Source: Bacillus sp. FJAT-50079 | GTDB lineage: Bacteria; Bacillota; Bacilli; Bacillales; Bacillaceae_C | Assembly: GCF_018343515.1 (NCBI RefSeq) | Contig: NZ_JAGYPD010000004.1 | Coordinates: 248,001-312,000, forward strand | Reading direction: 5' to 3' | DNA: 64,000 bases | Notes under the pieces: generated by a model | Databases searched by the model: none | What the model was told of the DNA's origin: nothing | Seen by the model: only the letters and a program-made list of their open reading frames with translations | In this document: positions 36,573 to 45,159 of the stretch, piece by piece | How positions within the stretch are numbered: position 1 is the first letter of the stretch | How the letters are laid out: every line of letters begins with the position of its first letter | Program-made: the position numbers and the translations under genes

Positions 36573-37592
36573 ATGGTTGAATTTGTAAATAATCCTCACT
36601 CTCATAATATGGTTAAATATGGAAGAAGTAGAGATGAAGTTCTTGTTTTATCAGGCGATTTAACAGGTTCAACTGAGATCACTGAGTTCAAAAAACAACT
36701 ACCTGAGAAATTTATTTCTATGGGTATGGCAGAACAAAATATGTTAAGCTGGGCCGGTGGTTTAGCAAGAGAAGGCTATGTTCCATTTCTGCATACGTTT
36801 GCTGTCTTCCTTTATAGAAGACCATTCGATCAGTTATCTATGTCCGTAGCTTATCCTAACTTAAAGGTTCGTTTAGTTGGATTTCTTCCAGGAATCATGA
36901 CACCTGGAGGAGTAACACACCAAGCAATTGAGGATATTTCAGTATTACGCGGCGTACCGAATATGACGATCTTTGAAACAGCAGATGCTACTGAAGTTGA
37001 AACGGTTCTAGATGCAACCGATGATATCAACGGTCCTGTATACATTCGGATGCTACGCGGACGTTTGCCACGTTTGTTCTCGAAAAATGAACCCTTTAAA
37101 TTTAATACAGCTAGAATATTAAATGAAGGCGACGATATTACTGTATTTTCTAGTGGGATCTGTACGGAAGAGGCAATGAGGGCGGTCGAATTATTAAAAG
37201 AAAAAGGTGTCCAAGTGAAACACCTTCATATATCTACTTTAAAACCATTCACTGATGAACGTGTTATTAAGGCTCTTAAGGAATCGAAAAACGGAGTTAT
37301 TACGATTGAGAATCACTCGACCATTGGTGGCTTAGGCTCTGCCGTAGCAGAAGTGATGGCTGAAAATGGAATCTCAACAAAATTAACAAAAATTGGTATT
37401 CCCGACACTTATGGACATGGGGCTTCAGCAGAATACTTGATGCGTAAATTCGGTCTAGATACTTTTGGTTTATTGAATAAGATTGAAGAAGTATTAGGAA
37501 AGCAATTTAATATTACGGAAGAACATATTAAAGCATTTGACTTTAAGGTAGAAAATGAAGAAATCAAGGAATCTCAATTAGAAGCACTTTAA
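36573..37592 (+). CDS. Transketolase, C-terminal (Pyr) subunit
   Basis: A 339-residue protein with the pyrimidine-binding and C-terminal domains of transketolase. It contains the catalytic-Glu region SMGMAEQNMLSWAGGLA (about 49-65), FAVFLYRRPFDQL, GVTHQAIEDISVLRGVPNM and the C-terminal ITIENHSTIGGLGSAV domain. It is separated by two bases from the N-terminal subunit, consistent with a 1:1 complex. A C-terminal acidic extension (EHIKAFDFKVENEEIKES) goes beyond the usual end. Confidence 0.9.
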   Translation: MVEFVNNPHSHNMVKYGRSRDEVLVLSGDLTGSTEITEFKKQLPEKFISMGMAEQNMLSWAGGLAREGYVPFLHTFAVFLYRRPFDQLSMSVAYPNLKVRLVGFLPGIMTPGGVTHQAIEDISVLRGVPNMTIFETADATEVETVLDATDDINGPVYIRMLRGRLPRLFSKNEPFKFNTARILNEGDDITVFSSGICTEEAMRAVELLKEKGVQVKHLHISTLKPFTDERVIKALKESKNGVITIENHSTIGGLGSAVAEVMAENGISTKLTKIGIPDTYGHGASAEYLMRKFGLDTFGLLNKIEEVLGKQFNITEEHIKAFDFKVENEEIKESQLEAL

Positions 37593-37604
37593 GGAGGTGG
37601 CGAT

Positions 37605-38267
37605 GTGCTGCTTGAAAAGTTAAGAAAGACCGTATGCGCACAAAATAAAGCACTGGTTGATAATGGCTTAGTTTTATGGACAAGTGGCAATGTTAGCGCA
37701 AGGGATCCAGAAACCAATTATGTTGTAATTAAACCAAGTGGTGTATTATTTAATGAACTTACACCTGAAAAGATGGTAGTTGTGGATTTACACGGCAAGG
37801 TAATTGATGGAGATTTTAAACCTTCCGTTGATACAGCATCCCATTTATATGTTTATCGCCAGCGCGATGACGTCAATGGTATTGTACACACTCACTCTCC
37901 TTATGCGACGAGTTTTGCAATTGCCGGGGAGCCGTTGCATATATACACAACTACCTCTGCTGCAGTTTTCGGTGGGTCGATTCCTATTTCTGATTTCGCC
38001 GTTATTGGTGAAGAAGAAATTGGGCAAGAGATAGTGGAGAAAATCGGAAAATCAGCGGCAATTTTAATTCGCAATCACGGTGTTTTTACAATTGGGAAAA
38101 CGTCGGAAAATGCATTAAAAAATGCCGTTGTTTTAGAGGAAACAGCACAATCCGTTCATTATGCGATGTTGAGAACAAAAATTGAACCTTTATCAGAAGA
38201 AGTCGTAGAACGAGGCTATCAAATTTACAATGATACCTACGGTCAGAAAAAAGATTTAGTTAAATGA
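37605..38267 (+). CDS. Class II aldolase/AraD-UlaF-like protein lacking epimerase Asp120
   Basis: A 220-residue zinc enzyme of the class II aldolase/L-ribulose-5-phosphate 4-epimerase family. The zinc ligands are visible as His95 and His97 (HTHS) and His158 (RNHG), with GNVSARD and KPSGV phosphate-site motifs and Asp76 in SVDT. In E. coli AraD, Asp120 is the second catalytic residue; the aligned residue here is Ala120 (TTSAAVFGG). Aldol cleavage or decarboxylation is therefore as likely as 4-epimerisation. The start is GTG behind AAGGAGGTGG. It ends with an ATGA overlap onto a decayed regulator gene. Confidence 0.83.
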   Translation: MLLEKLRKTVCAQNKALVDNGLVLWTSGNVSARDPETNYVVIKPSGVLFNELTPEKMVVVDLHGKVIDGDFKPSVDTASHLYVYRQRDDVNGIVHTHSPYATSFAIAGEPLHIYTTTSAAVFGGSIPISDFAVIGEEEIGQEIVEKIGKSAAILIRNHGVFTIGKTSENALKNAVVLEETAQSVHYAMLRTKIEPLSEEVVERGYQIYNDTYGQKKDLVK

Positions 38268-39224
38268 GCGTCGGTGTTGACTGGGTAATTAACGGAATAT
38301 TCAGGTGGTTGGATTATATTATCAAGAAATCTAACGTAACTAAAGATTGTGGAAATCAGGGGGGATCAAGACCCCATAGTGTTACGGCTTTTAAAAGAAG
38401 CAAAGAAACAGGGATTGATGAAAATCAAAGCGCATACTCCTGTTTCTTTAGATTTCCAGTTATCAGAAACGCTACGTAAAAAGCTAAACTTAAAAGGTGT
38501 GCTGGTGTCAGATAGTGGGGATGTGGAGCCGGAAGCTTCCGTGTCCATAGTTGCCGAAGTAGTTTTCTTCCATATTGAGAGGAATCTCGTGGGGAGGACG
38601 ATAAAAGCCTTTGTTGATTCGTTTGCTGATGTTTCTTTTCCACAGGCAACAGTCATTCAAATTGTCGGGCATTTGGCAGAGGAAATCCGGAAATAGATGG
38701 GCAGGAATTAGCCTTTAAAATTGCAAGAAAGTTATCCTGCACCTGCCATCGTGAGCAATAGGGAGATTGCTCAGGAATTAATGGAACAAAAGACAATTAA
38801 GGAATTGTTATTCGAAGCTGAGTCGGCAAATATCTATCAAAGTGTGATCGGTTCGTTCGAAAGGGAGAAAACTATTAAATAAAAAGGGATAGAATAGCCC
38901 CAGAGGTTGGGAACGCTGTATTGGAGATCAATAAGGATAAAAATTGTTCTTCGTAGTGGATAGCCGATTGAAACATCGGTTCTTTCCAATTATTCGTAGA
39001 AAGGAAAGCCTCCGATTCAATTCCTTAAGGCCTTTTGCAGCAACTATTGATTCTTAGCTAACGAGGGATCTCTTCCATTAGATGTGTTAATTTACTCAGA
39101 CATAGCCAAAGAAAGTCTGCTTGCAAGCTCAATACAAGGAAATGTCCTAAAGAAGAAATGCTTGCCGTATTTCGATTCGTTTATTATTCATGAATTAACG
39201 GGTAAAATTATTTATTTTTATTGA
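38264..39224 (+). pseudogene. Decayed SorC-family transcriptional regulator
   Basis: Fragments in different frames align in order with the intact regulator at 41727-42674. Its HTH remnant is GIFRWLDYIIKK...GGSRPHSV; LKEAKKQG, HTPVSLDFQLSETLRKKLNLKGVLV and ATVIQIVGHLAEE follow in a second frame. After a shift come DGQELAFKIAR, then SYPAPAIVSNREIAQELMEQ, and finally DSFIIHELTGKII, matching the paralogue tail NSLVIDEFTARKIL. Several frameshifts and stops show it is inactive. The ATGA overlap with the aldolase gene suggests it was once the last gene of the operon. Confidence 0.82.
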
Positions 39225-39249
39225 TGGTGATCTGAAAATTTAATATAAT
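39221..39249 (+). promoter_or_regulatory. Probable SigA promoter of the PfkB kinase gene
   Basis: TTGATG and TATAAT separated by 17 bases, at the very end of the decayed regulator gene and about 55 bases before the kinase start. Confidence 0.6.
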
Positions 39250-39304
39250 TAAAATGAACATTATTTCCTAATTGTGAAATTTTGTAAAAGAGAGGGGAAT
39301 GAAC

Positions 39305-40261
39305 ATGGGCTTTGATGTCACAACAATTGGAGAAGGAAGTCTTCGCTTATCTGTTCCAGCCGGAAAAAGGCTTAATCTAGCAAACTCTTTTGAAATCGGT
39401 GTTTCTGGTGCAGAGGCAAATGTAGTTGGCTGTTTATCACGTTTAGGTCGAAAAACTGGATGGATTAGCTGTTTGCCAGAAACACCAGTAGGTAAAAGGG
39501 TTCGAAATGAATACCGAAGCCATGGGATTAATGTAGATAATATTATTTGGTCCAATCAATATCGGCTTGCAACCTTGTATGTGGAGTACGCAACACCTCC
39601 GCGTTCGACAAATGTTATTTTTGATCGTAAAAATACTTGTTTCACCAATATTCGTAAAGAGGATGTAGATTGGTCTTATTTATTAGACTCAAAGATCATT
39701 CATCTAACTGGAATTACGGTAGCATTATCCGAAAATACAAAAGAAATCGTTCAAGAAGCGATCAAGCGGGCACGTGAGAAGGGAGTACCAATTAGCTTTG
39801 ATGTCAATTATCGCAGTACTTTATGGAGTAAAGAAGAAGCATATGAAACCATGCTGCCAATGATACAAAATGTAGAAGTGCTGTTTTGTTCGAAGCGCGA
39901 TGCTGAATTTTTATTCGGGTGTGAGGGTAGCGATCATGAAATCATCCGTCAGTTGCAAAAAAAATCAAACGCTTCCAAGGTTGTTATGTCAAGAGGAGCG
40001 TCAGGTGTTCTTGGATTAGAAGATGATGTGATTTATGAGGAACCTGCACGAAAGGTTGTGATTATTGACAGAATAGGTGCTGGTGATGGTTTGGCAGGTG
40101 GTGTATTATACGGTTGGTTAGAAGGAGATTTTGCAAAAGGGCTTAAATATGGAGTCTTAACAGCAGCTTTAGCGTTAAGCCAATATGGTGAAGTTGTTAA
40201 TACAAATCCGAAGGAATTAAATTTATTGCTAGAATATGAAGCGGGGGACATTGTTCGCTAA
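39305..40261 (+). CDS. PfkB-family sugar-acid kinase (2-dehydro-3-deoxygluconokinase-like)
   Basis: A 318-residue ribokinase/PfkB-fold kinase. It has the N-terminal GxxSGAEANV substrate motif (FEIGVSGAEANVVGCLSRLGRK, about 31-50), the SFDVNYRSTLW segment characteristic of 2-keto-3-deoxygluconate kinases, and the catalytic DRIGAGDGLAGG with Asp261. Together with the KdgT-like permease it suggests that a keto-deoxy sugar acid or related acid is imported and phosphorylated. The ATG at 39305 (seven bases from AGGGG) is preferred over 39299. Confidence 0.85.
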   Translation: MGFDVTTIGEGSLRLSVPAGKRLNLANSFEIGVSGAEANVVGCLSRLGRKTGWISCLPETPVGKRVRNEYRSHGINVDNIIWSNQYRLATLYVEYATPPRSTNVIFDRKNTCFTNIRKEDVDWSYLLDSKIIHLTGITVALSENTKEIVQEAIKRAREKGVPISFDVNYRSTLWSKEEAYETMLPMIQNVEVLFCSKRDAEFLFGCEGSDHEIIRQLQKKSNASKVVMSRGASGVLGLEDDVIYEEPARKVVIIDRIGAGDGLAGGVLYGWLEGDFAKGLKYGVLTAALALSQYGEVVNTNPKELNLLLEYEAGDIVR

Positions 40262-40404
40262 TTAAGGTTGAAGACAGTATAAAGTTTATACAATGTTTCT
40301 TCGAAATATATAGTGAGTCAAATTAAATATTGTTAACTGTTATAGGGAAGCTATTAATTAATAAATAAGAATTTCAATGTTGTTAATTGATTTTTTACAG
40401 GATT

Positions 40405-40420
40405 TGTAAGCGCTTAATTA
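40405..40420 (+). promoter_or_regulatory. cre-like catabolite-response site upstream of the permease
   Basis: TTGTAAGCGCTTAATT contains a palindromic AAGCGCTT core and matches the first half of the CcpA operator consensus well, the second half partly. It lies about 105 bases before the permease gene. Confidence 0.45.
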
Positions 40421-40524
40421 AATGGAACGCCTTTTCAGGAAATAATGTTGGTAGGAGAAATCCTTTAACGATGTTTGGAGTATTAATTGGAGTTTCAAAT
40501 TTCTAATTAAAAGGAGTGTGTAAA

Positions 40525-41550
40525 ATGAAAATAAAAAAGACTATTGAAAGAATCCCAGCCGGAATGGTAATAGTTCCTCTATTTTTAGGGATGATTATTA
40601 ATTCAGTCTCTCCAGGCCTATTACGAATTGGTGGATTTACTGAGGCACTGCTAGTGAATGGTACGATGCCGTTCATTGCATTATTTCTAGTATGTATAGG
40701 TGCTCAAGTTCGTGTGAATATGATTGGTTCCGCTTTTAAAAAAGGTCTTACCCTCCTTTCTGTGAAATGGTTTGTTGCTGCTGTTGTTGCTTTAATTGGC
40801 TTTGCTGTCGCCGGTATGGAAGGTTTGTTTCTTGGAATGGCACCGATTGCTATTCTCGCTGGCATGAGTAACAGTGCGGGCTCAGTATATCTGGCAATTG
40901 CTGGACAGTATGGTCGTGAAGATGATACTGCTGCGTATCCATTTATAGCGATTGGTGATGGTCCTTTCCTAACAATGATAACCCTTTCCTTGTTTGGGAT
41001 GATGGGTTTTGTTGATGGTCTTTTTAAGATTACAGATTTAATTTCAGTTATTTTACCAATAATGATTGGTGCTGTGCTAGGAAATTTTGACGAAGATATG
41101 CGCAGCCTTTTATCAAAAGGAACAGATTTATTAATTCCATTTTTTGCATTCTGTATTGGGATGGGGATTTCACTGCAATCATTAATTGCAGGTGGAATTG
41201 GCGGAGTACTCATCGGTATCTTAACGATTATTCTAACTGGTGGAGGTGTTTATATTGTATACAGCTGGTTTGGATGGAATCCGATTGTCGGTGCTTCAGA
41301 AGGAACGATTGCGGGTAATGCTATTGCAACTCCTGCAATAATCGCCGCAGCAAGTCCCGCATTTGCACCCATAATGGAGATTGCTACTGTTCAGATCGCA
41401 ACCTCAGTGGTGGTAGGTTTAATAGGACTGCCGTTATTTATCACTTTCTTAGTTAAACGTTTAGAGAGAAAAGGGATAAATATCCAAGATTTAAATCTTC
41501 CTAGGTCAGAAAGAACAAAAATGGAGGTTCCATTGCATAAACATGCATAA
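40525..41550 (+). CDS. KdgT-family 2-keto-3-deoxygluconate permease
   Basis: A 341-residue inner-membrane transporter of the KdgT family with about ten hydrophobic spans. Family-typical segments include RIPAGMVIVPLFLGMIIN at the N terminus, GTMPFIALFLVCIGAQ, APIAILAGMSNSAGSVYLA and AIGDGPFLTMI. It likely imports 2-keto-3-deoxygluconate or a related sugar acid by proton symport. The ATG at 40525 follows AAAGGAG; the earlier GTG overlaps it. It is the only transporter in the island and therefore the best clue to substrate class. Confidence 0.88.
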   Translation: MKIKKTIERIPAGMVIVPLFLGMIINSVSPGLLRIGGFTEALLVNGTMPFIALFLVCIGAQVRVNMIGSAFKKGLTLLSVKWFVAAVVALIGFAVAGMEGLFLGMAPIAILAGMSNSAGSVYLAIAGQYGREDDTAAYPFIAIGDGPFLTMITLSLFGMMGFVDGLFKITDLISVILPIMIGAVLGNFDEDMRSLLSKGTDLLIPFFAFCIGMGISLQSLIAGGIGGVLIGILTIILTGGGVYIVYSWFGWNPIVGASEGTIAGNAIATPAIIAAASPAFAPIMEIATVQIATSVVVGLIGLPLFITFLVKRLERKGINIQDLNLPRSERTKMEVPLHKHA

Positions 41551-41622
41551 GATTTTGATTATATAAAATGAATACCTTAAAGGAATAGGAAGTTTGAAAA
41601 ATACGTTTAATTATAAGGTAAA

Positions 41623-41665
41623 CACCCCTTGGTGATGTTAAAATTCCCAAAGGGTGCTTTTTTTA
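41623..41665 (+). terminator. Terminator after the KdgT-like permease
   Basis: CACCCCTTGG pairs with CCAAAGGGTG (one mismatch) and is followed by seven T residues. Confidence 0.8.
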
Positions 41666-41726
41666 TTATTTGTTAAATGAAGTGTATGTTACTATTATTG
41701 TAAATAAACTTTAAAGGTGAGGAAAA

Positions 41727-42674
41727 ATGAGTTCCAAAGACTATCTGGTTTTGCGAGTAGCCGAGTTGTACTATAAACAAGAAATAAGTCAGCAAGAGAT
41801 TTCACAAATGTTAGGGGTTTCAAGGCCAACTGTGTCACGAATGATCCAAGAGGCAAAAAAGCGGGGCTTTGTAAGTATTTCCATTAATACACCTGTCGAG
41901 CTGGATTATAATTTATCCGACCAACTAAAAAATAAATTTGATCTAAAAGATGTATTGGTCGTTAAGACGGGTGATGAAAACTCTGATGAAACATTAAAGC
42001 GCATTGGGTATGTTGCTTCAAGATTTTTGCTTAGTTTAATTGAGCCCAATGACCTAATTGGAATTTCATGGGGAAGAACGATTAAACACGTAGTAGATTC
42101 CATTACTGAAACGGATTTCACGGATGTTAATGTTATTCAATTAGTCGGATCTTTGGGAAGCGGGGACCCTGCCATCGATGGACCTGAGCTCGCGTATAAA
42201 TTGGCTGAGAGATTGAAAGGTAGCTATAAATATATTAATTCCCCTGCGGTTGTTTTAGATGAACAAGTAAAAAATGCTTTGCTCAATCAACAGCAAATCC
42301 AAGAGGTGTTACAGGCGGCTGAAGACTGTAATATTGTATTAATGGGACTTGGCTCACTATCAGAAGTAAATTCAAGTTTACATAGATCTGGCTATTTAGA
42401 TGAGGCGAGAAGGAATGAATATATTGAAAAGGGGGCAGTTGGTCATATCCTCGCGCAAATGGTTGATGAAAAGGGAACAATGGTTAAAATTCCAAATAAT
42501 TATGTTATCGGAGTACCATTAGATTCTTTATTGAAGAAAAAGTGGTCGATTGGAGTCGTTGCCCACTCATTTAAAAATGATATTACTCTTGGAGCAATAC
42601 GTGGTAAATATATTAATTCATTAGTAATTGATGAATTTACTGCTAGAAAAATTTTGAATGCCGAAACAAATTAA
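41727..42674 (+). CDS. SorC/DeoR-type transcriptional regulator of the island
   Basis: A 315-residue regulator with an N-terminal helix-turn-helix (ISQQEISQMLGVSRPTVSRMIQEAKKRG, about 19-48) and a C-terminal sugar-phosphate-binding domain (about 55-312; GISWGRTIKHVVDSI, ALRG-like GAIRGKYINSLVIDEFTARKIL). SorC-family proteins sense phosphorylated sugars. It probably controls the adjacent catabolic genes. A broken paralogue lies at 38.3-39.2 kb. AAAGGTGAGG precedes the ATG. Confidence 0.9.
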   Translation: MSSKDYLVLRVAELYYKQEISQQEISQMLGVSRPTVSRMIQEAKKRGFVSISINTPVELDYNLSDQLKNKFDLKDVLVVKTGDENSDETLKRIGYVASRFLLSLIEPNDLIGISWGRTIKHVVDSITETDFTDVNVIQLVGSLGSGDPAIDGPELAYKLAERLKGSYKYINSPAVVLDEQVKNALLNQQQIQEVLQAAEDCNIVLMGLGSLSEVNSSLHRSGYLDEARRNEYIEKGAVGHILAQMVDEKGTMVKIPNNYVIGVPLDSLLKKKWSIGVVAHSFKNDITLGAIRGKYINSLVIDEFTARKILNAETN

Positions 42675-43161
42675 GGATGAAAGGTAGGGGAACGAGGTAA
42701 CAACTAGCCATTCGTTCGTAGTAAGTTATGTTGAATTAGGGGAATATCTATAATAAAGCGATAGCTAGAATTACTATGGAACTATTTTTTAATCCTGAAT
42801 CAATCGATTTATAAGCTTAAAGAAAATAATGAGGTCACTTCATTCATTGGAGGTGGCCCTATTTATTGAATAACTAAACAATTACTCCTGAAGATACTTC
42901 TAACATATCCCAATACTATGTTAAAGTGATTTGTAAATTGGGGTAATAAGGAAATATTCGAGTCGTCACTGCTACTTCTTCATAGGGCACCAAAAGAAAT
43001 ATGAAGGAGATGTCAAATGCTAAAACAAAGGAATTGCTCTCTAGAAAATATTCCAATAAAATTTGACTTAATCTTTGTTCATGATTCAATTGTCCGAATT
43101 GATTCAATATACTATAATATAGAAAGAAGTTGCGATTTTCTATAAGGAAAAGGGGGATTGT
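42675..43161. other. Intergenic gap at the right border of the island
   Basis: AT-rich sequence with no gene I can support. A nine-base-pair hairpin with G-U pairs (GGTCACTTC at 42833-42841, GGAGGTGGCC at 42849-42858) could end the regulator transcript, but its T-tail is weak. A promoter for the acyl-CoA ligase gene lies at its right end. Confidence 0.5.
43090..43118 (+). promoter_or_regulatory. Probable SigA promoter of lcfA with a 9-bp direct repeat
   Basis: TTGTCC and TATAAT boxes have a 17-base spacer. A TGATTCAAT word occurs at 43082-43090 and again at 43100-43108, exactly 18 bp apart, flanking and entering the spacer; it could be a regulator-binding site. No FadR-type palindrome is visible here. 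Confidence 0.5.
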
Positions 43162-44856
43162 ATGGAAACGAAGCCGTGGTTAGATTTATATCCAGATACA
43201 ATACCGACCTCATTGACTTACGAAAAGAAGCTTGTTCAATCATATTTAACAGAAGCAGCTAAAACATATCGTGATAAACCTGCCGTACATTTTATGGGAA
43301 AAGAAATGACGTATAAGGAGTTGTACGAATGTTCATTGAAGATGGCCAATTATTTACGTGGCATTGGCATCGAAAAGGGAGACAGAGTAGCGATCATGCT
43401 GCCGAACTGTCCGCAGAGTGTCATCAGTTATTATGGCATTTTATATGCGGGCGGTATTGTTGTACAGACAAATCCACTATATACGGAGCGAGAATTGGAA
43501 TACCAAATGAAAGATTCCGGAGCAAAAGCGATTATTGCACTCGATCTTTTATATCCACGCATTTCTAAAGTATTGAAAAACACAAATCTCGAACATACGA
43601 TTGTAACCGCTGTCAAAGACTATTTACCATTTCCTAAAAATATCATCTACCCATTTATCCAAAAAAAACAGTCAGGCATCGTTGTCAATGTAAAACATGG
43701 AGGAAACGATCATCTATTTAAAACGATTATGAGCGAAACGCAAGCAGAACCATTAGATGTAGAGTTTGATGCGGAAAAGGATCTTGCTCTTATTCAGTAT
43801 ACAGGTGGTACAACGGGCTATCCAAAAGGTGTAATGCTTACACATAAAAATTTAATCGCCAATGCGACGGCTTGTGATGCCTGGTTATATAAAGCGAAAA
43901 AAGGGGAAGAACGAATTCTTGGCATTCTCCCGTTTTTCCACGTGTATGGAATGACGACTGTATTAATTTTGGCTGTCATGGAAGGATACAAAATGATCTT
44001 ATTGCCAAAATTTGATGTCGAGACAGCATTAAAAACGATCGATAAACAGCGGCCAACGATTTTTCCTGGAGCGCCTACGATCTATATTGGATTATTGAAT
44101 CACCCTGATTTAAAAAAATATAATTTAACATCGATTGAGTCCTGTTTAAGTGGATCGGCGCCACTTCCGGTTGAAGTCCAACAAGCGTTTGAAAAGGTAA
44201 CGGGTGGGAAGCTTGTTGAAGGATACGGCTTAACGGAAACATCCCCTGTCACGCATGCGAATTTTTTATGGGAGGGAGAGCGTGTAAAGGGAAGCATCGG
44301 CGTTCCATGGCCCGATACAGATGCGATGATTATGACGCCAACAGGCGAGCGGGCTGAGCCTGGCGAAATAGGAGAAATTGTTGTAAAAGGACCACAAATC
44401 ATGCAAGGATATTGGAATCGTCCTGATGATACAGCCGCTACATTTAAAGATGGTTGGCTACTAACTGGTGACATGGGTTATATGGACGAGAAAGGCTATT
44501 TTTACATCGTTGACCGTAAAAAAGACATGATTATCGCTGGTGGATATAATATTTATCCGCGTGAAATCGAAGACGTTTTATATGAGCATCCTGCTATTCA
44601 GGAGATGGTCGTTGCAGGAGTGCCAGACCCGTATCGTGGAGAAACGGTCAAAGCATACATCGTCTTAAAAGAAGGGGCCTCTATCACCGAAAAAGAATTA
44701 GACGAATACGCCAGAAAATATTTGGCGGCCTACAAAGTTCCACGCATTTATGAATTCCGTAAAGAATTACCGAAGACAGCAGTCGGAAAAATATTGCGAC
44801 GTGCACTCATCGATGAAGAAAGAAGAAGGTTGGAAAATGATGAGAAGCTTGGATAG
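43162..44856 (+). CDS. lcfA: Long-chain fatty-acid-CoA ligase
   Basis: Activates fatty acids to acyl-CoA for beta-oxidation. The 564-residue adenylate-forming enzyme has the AMP-binding P-loop (YTGGTTGYPKGVMLTH, about 213-228), the GYGLTETSPVTH motif (about 355), YWNRPDDTAATFKDGWLLTGDMGYMD and the C-terminal PKTAVGKILRRAL with the catalytic lysine. An AAAAGGGGGA site precedes the ATG. It is the first gene of the conserved lcfA-fadR-fadB-etfB-etfA cluster. Confidence 0.95.
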   Translation: METKPWLDLYPDTIPTSLTYEKKLVQSYLTEAAKTYRDKPAVHFMGKEMTYKELYECSLKMANYLRGIGIEKGDRVAIMLPNCPQSVISYYGILYAGGIVVQTNPLYTERELEYQMKDSGAKAIIALDLLYPRISKVLKNTNLEHTIVTAVKDYLPFPKNIIYPFIQKKQSGIVVNVKHGGNDHLFKTIMSETQAEPLDVEFDAEKDLALIQYTGGTTGYPKGVMLTHKNLIANATACDAWLYKAKKGEERILGILPFFHVYGMTTVLILAVMEGYKMILLPKFDVETALKTIDKQRPTIFPGAPTIYIGLLNHPDLKKYNLTSIESCLSGSAPLPVEVQQAFEKVTGGKLVEGYGLTETSPVTHANFLWEGERVKGSIGVPWPDTDAMIMTPTGERAEPGEIGEIVVKGPQIMQGYWNRPDDTAATFKDGWLLTGDMGYMDEKGYFYIVDRKKDMIIAGGYNIYPREIEDVLYEHPAIQEMVVAGVPDPYRGETVKAYIVLKEGASITEKELDEYARKYLAAYKVPRIYEFRKELPKTAVGKILRRALIDEERRRLENDEKLG

Positions 44857-45079
44857 GGGCTGTCTAAAAGCTAATACAGTATAAGAGAGTAGGCTTTTGG
44901 TAAATAACGTGCGCTTGATTGATCGTATTTAAGATTTTTTTCCTGAGAGGGTCAATCGAGCGTGTTTCGATTGACCTTATTGAAGATTTTTCGCGGGAGA
45001 AGGATAGTGGAGTTCGATTTACTTCTATGATGTAAATACGCTAACAATGGTAATCTGAGCATAAAAAAGGAGGATTCCC
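44857..45079. other. Gap between lcfA and fadR with a hairpin
   Basis: No gene is seen. A perfect 9-bp inverted repeat (GGTCAATCG at 44950-44958, CGATTGACC at 44968-44976) may act as the lcfA terminator, although only a short T-rich stretch follows. The fadR promoter begins at 45080. Confidence 0.5.
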
Positions 45080-45133
45080 TTGACTTACGAACGCTTCCAA
45101 TTTATGATCATAATATGAATGAATGGTCATTCA
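45080..45133 (+). promoter_or_regulatory. fadR promoter with FadR operator
   Basis: TTGACT and TATGAT boxes with 17-base spacing (45080-45108) are followed at the predicted transcription start by the palindrome TGAATGAATGGTCATTCA (45116-45133). This matches the Bacillus FadR box pattern TGAATGAnTAnTCATTCA at nearly every position. It predicts autoregulation of fadR-fadB-etfBA, relieved by long-chain acyl-CoA. Confidence 0.88.
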
Positions 45134-45159
45134 TATTAATGTATAGAAGGTGAAAATGG

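Noticed and set aside
38349-38696. Independent small regulator gene
   Set aside because: It is the middle part of a broken SorC gene; flanking fragments continue in other frames.
33115-42674. Prophage or integrative element
   Set aside because: No integrase, transposase, attachment-site duplication or phage structural gene is visible at either border.
44857-45079. Insertion-sequence remnant suggested by GGGGCTGTCTAAAAG
   Set aside because: No transposase fragment or matching terminal repeat is found in the gap.
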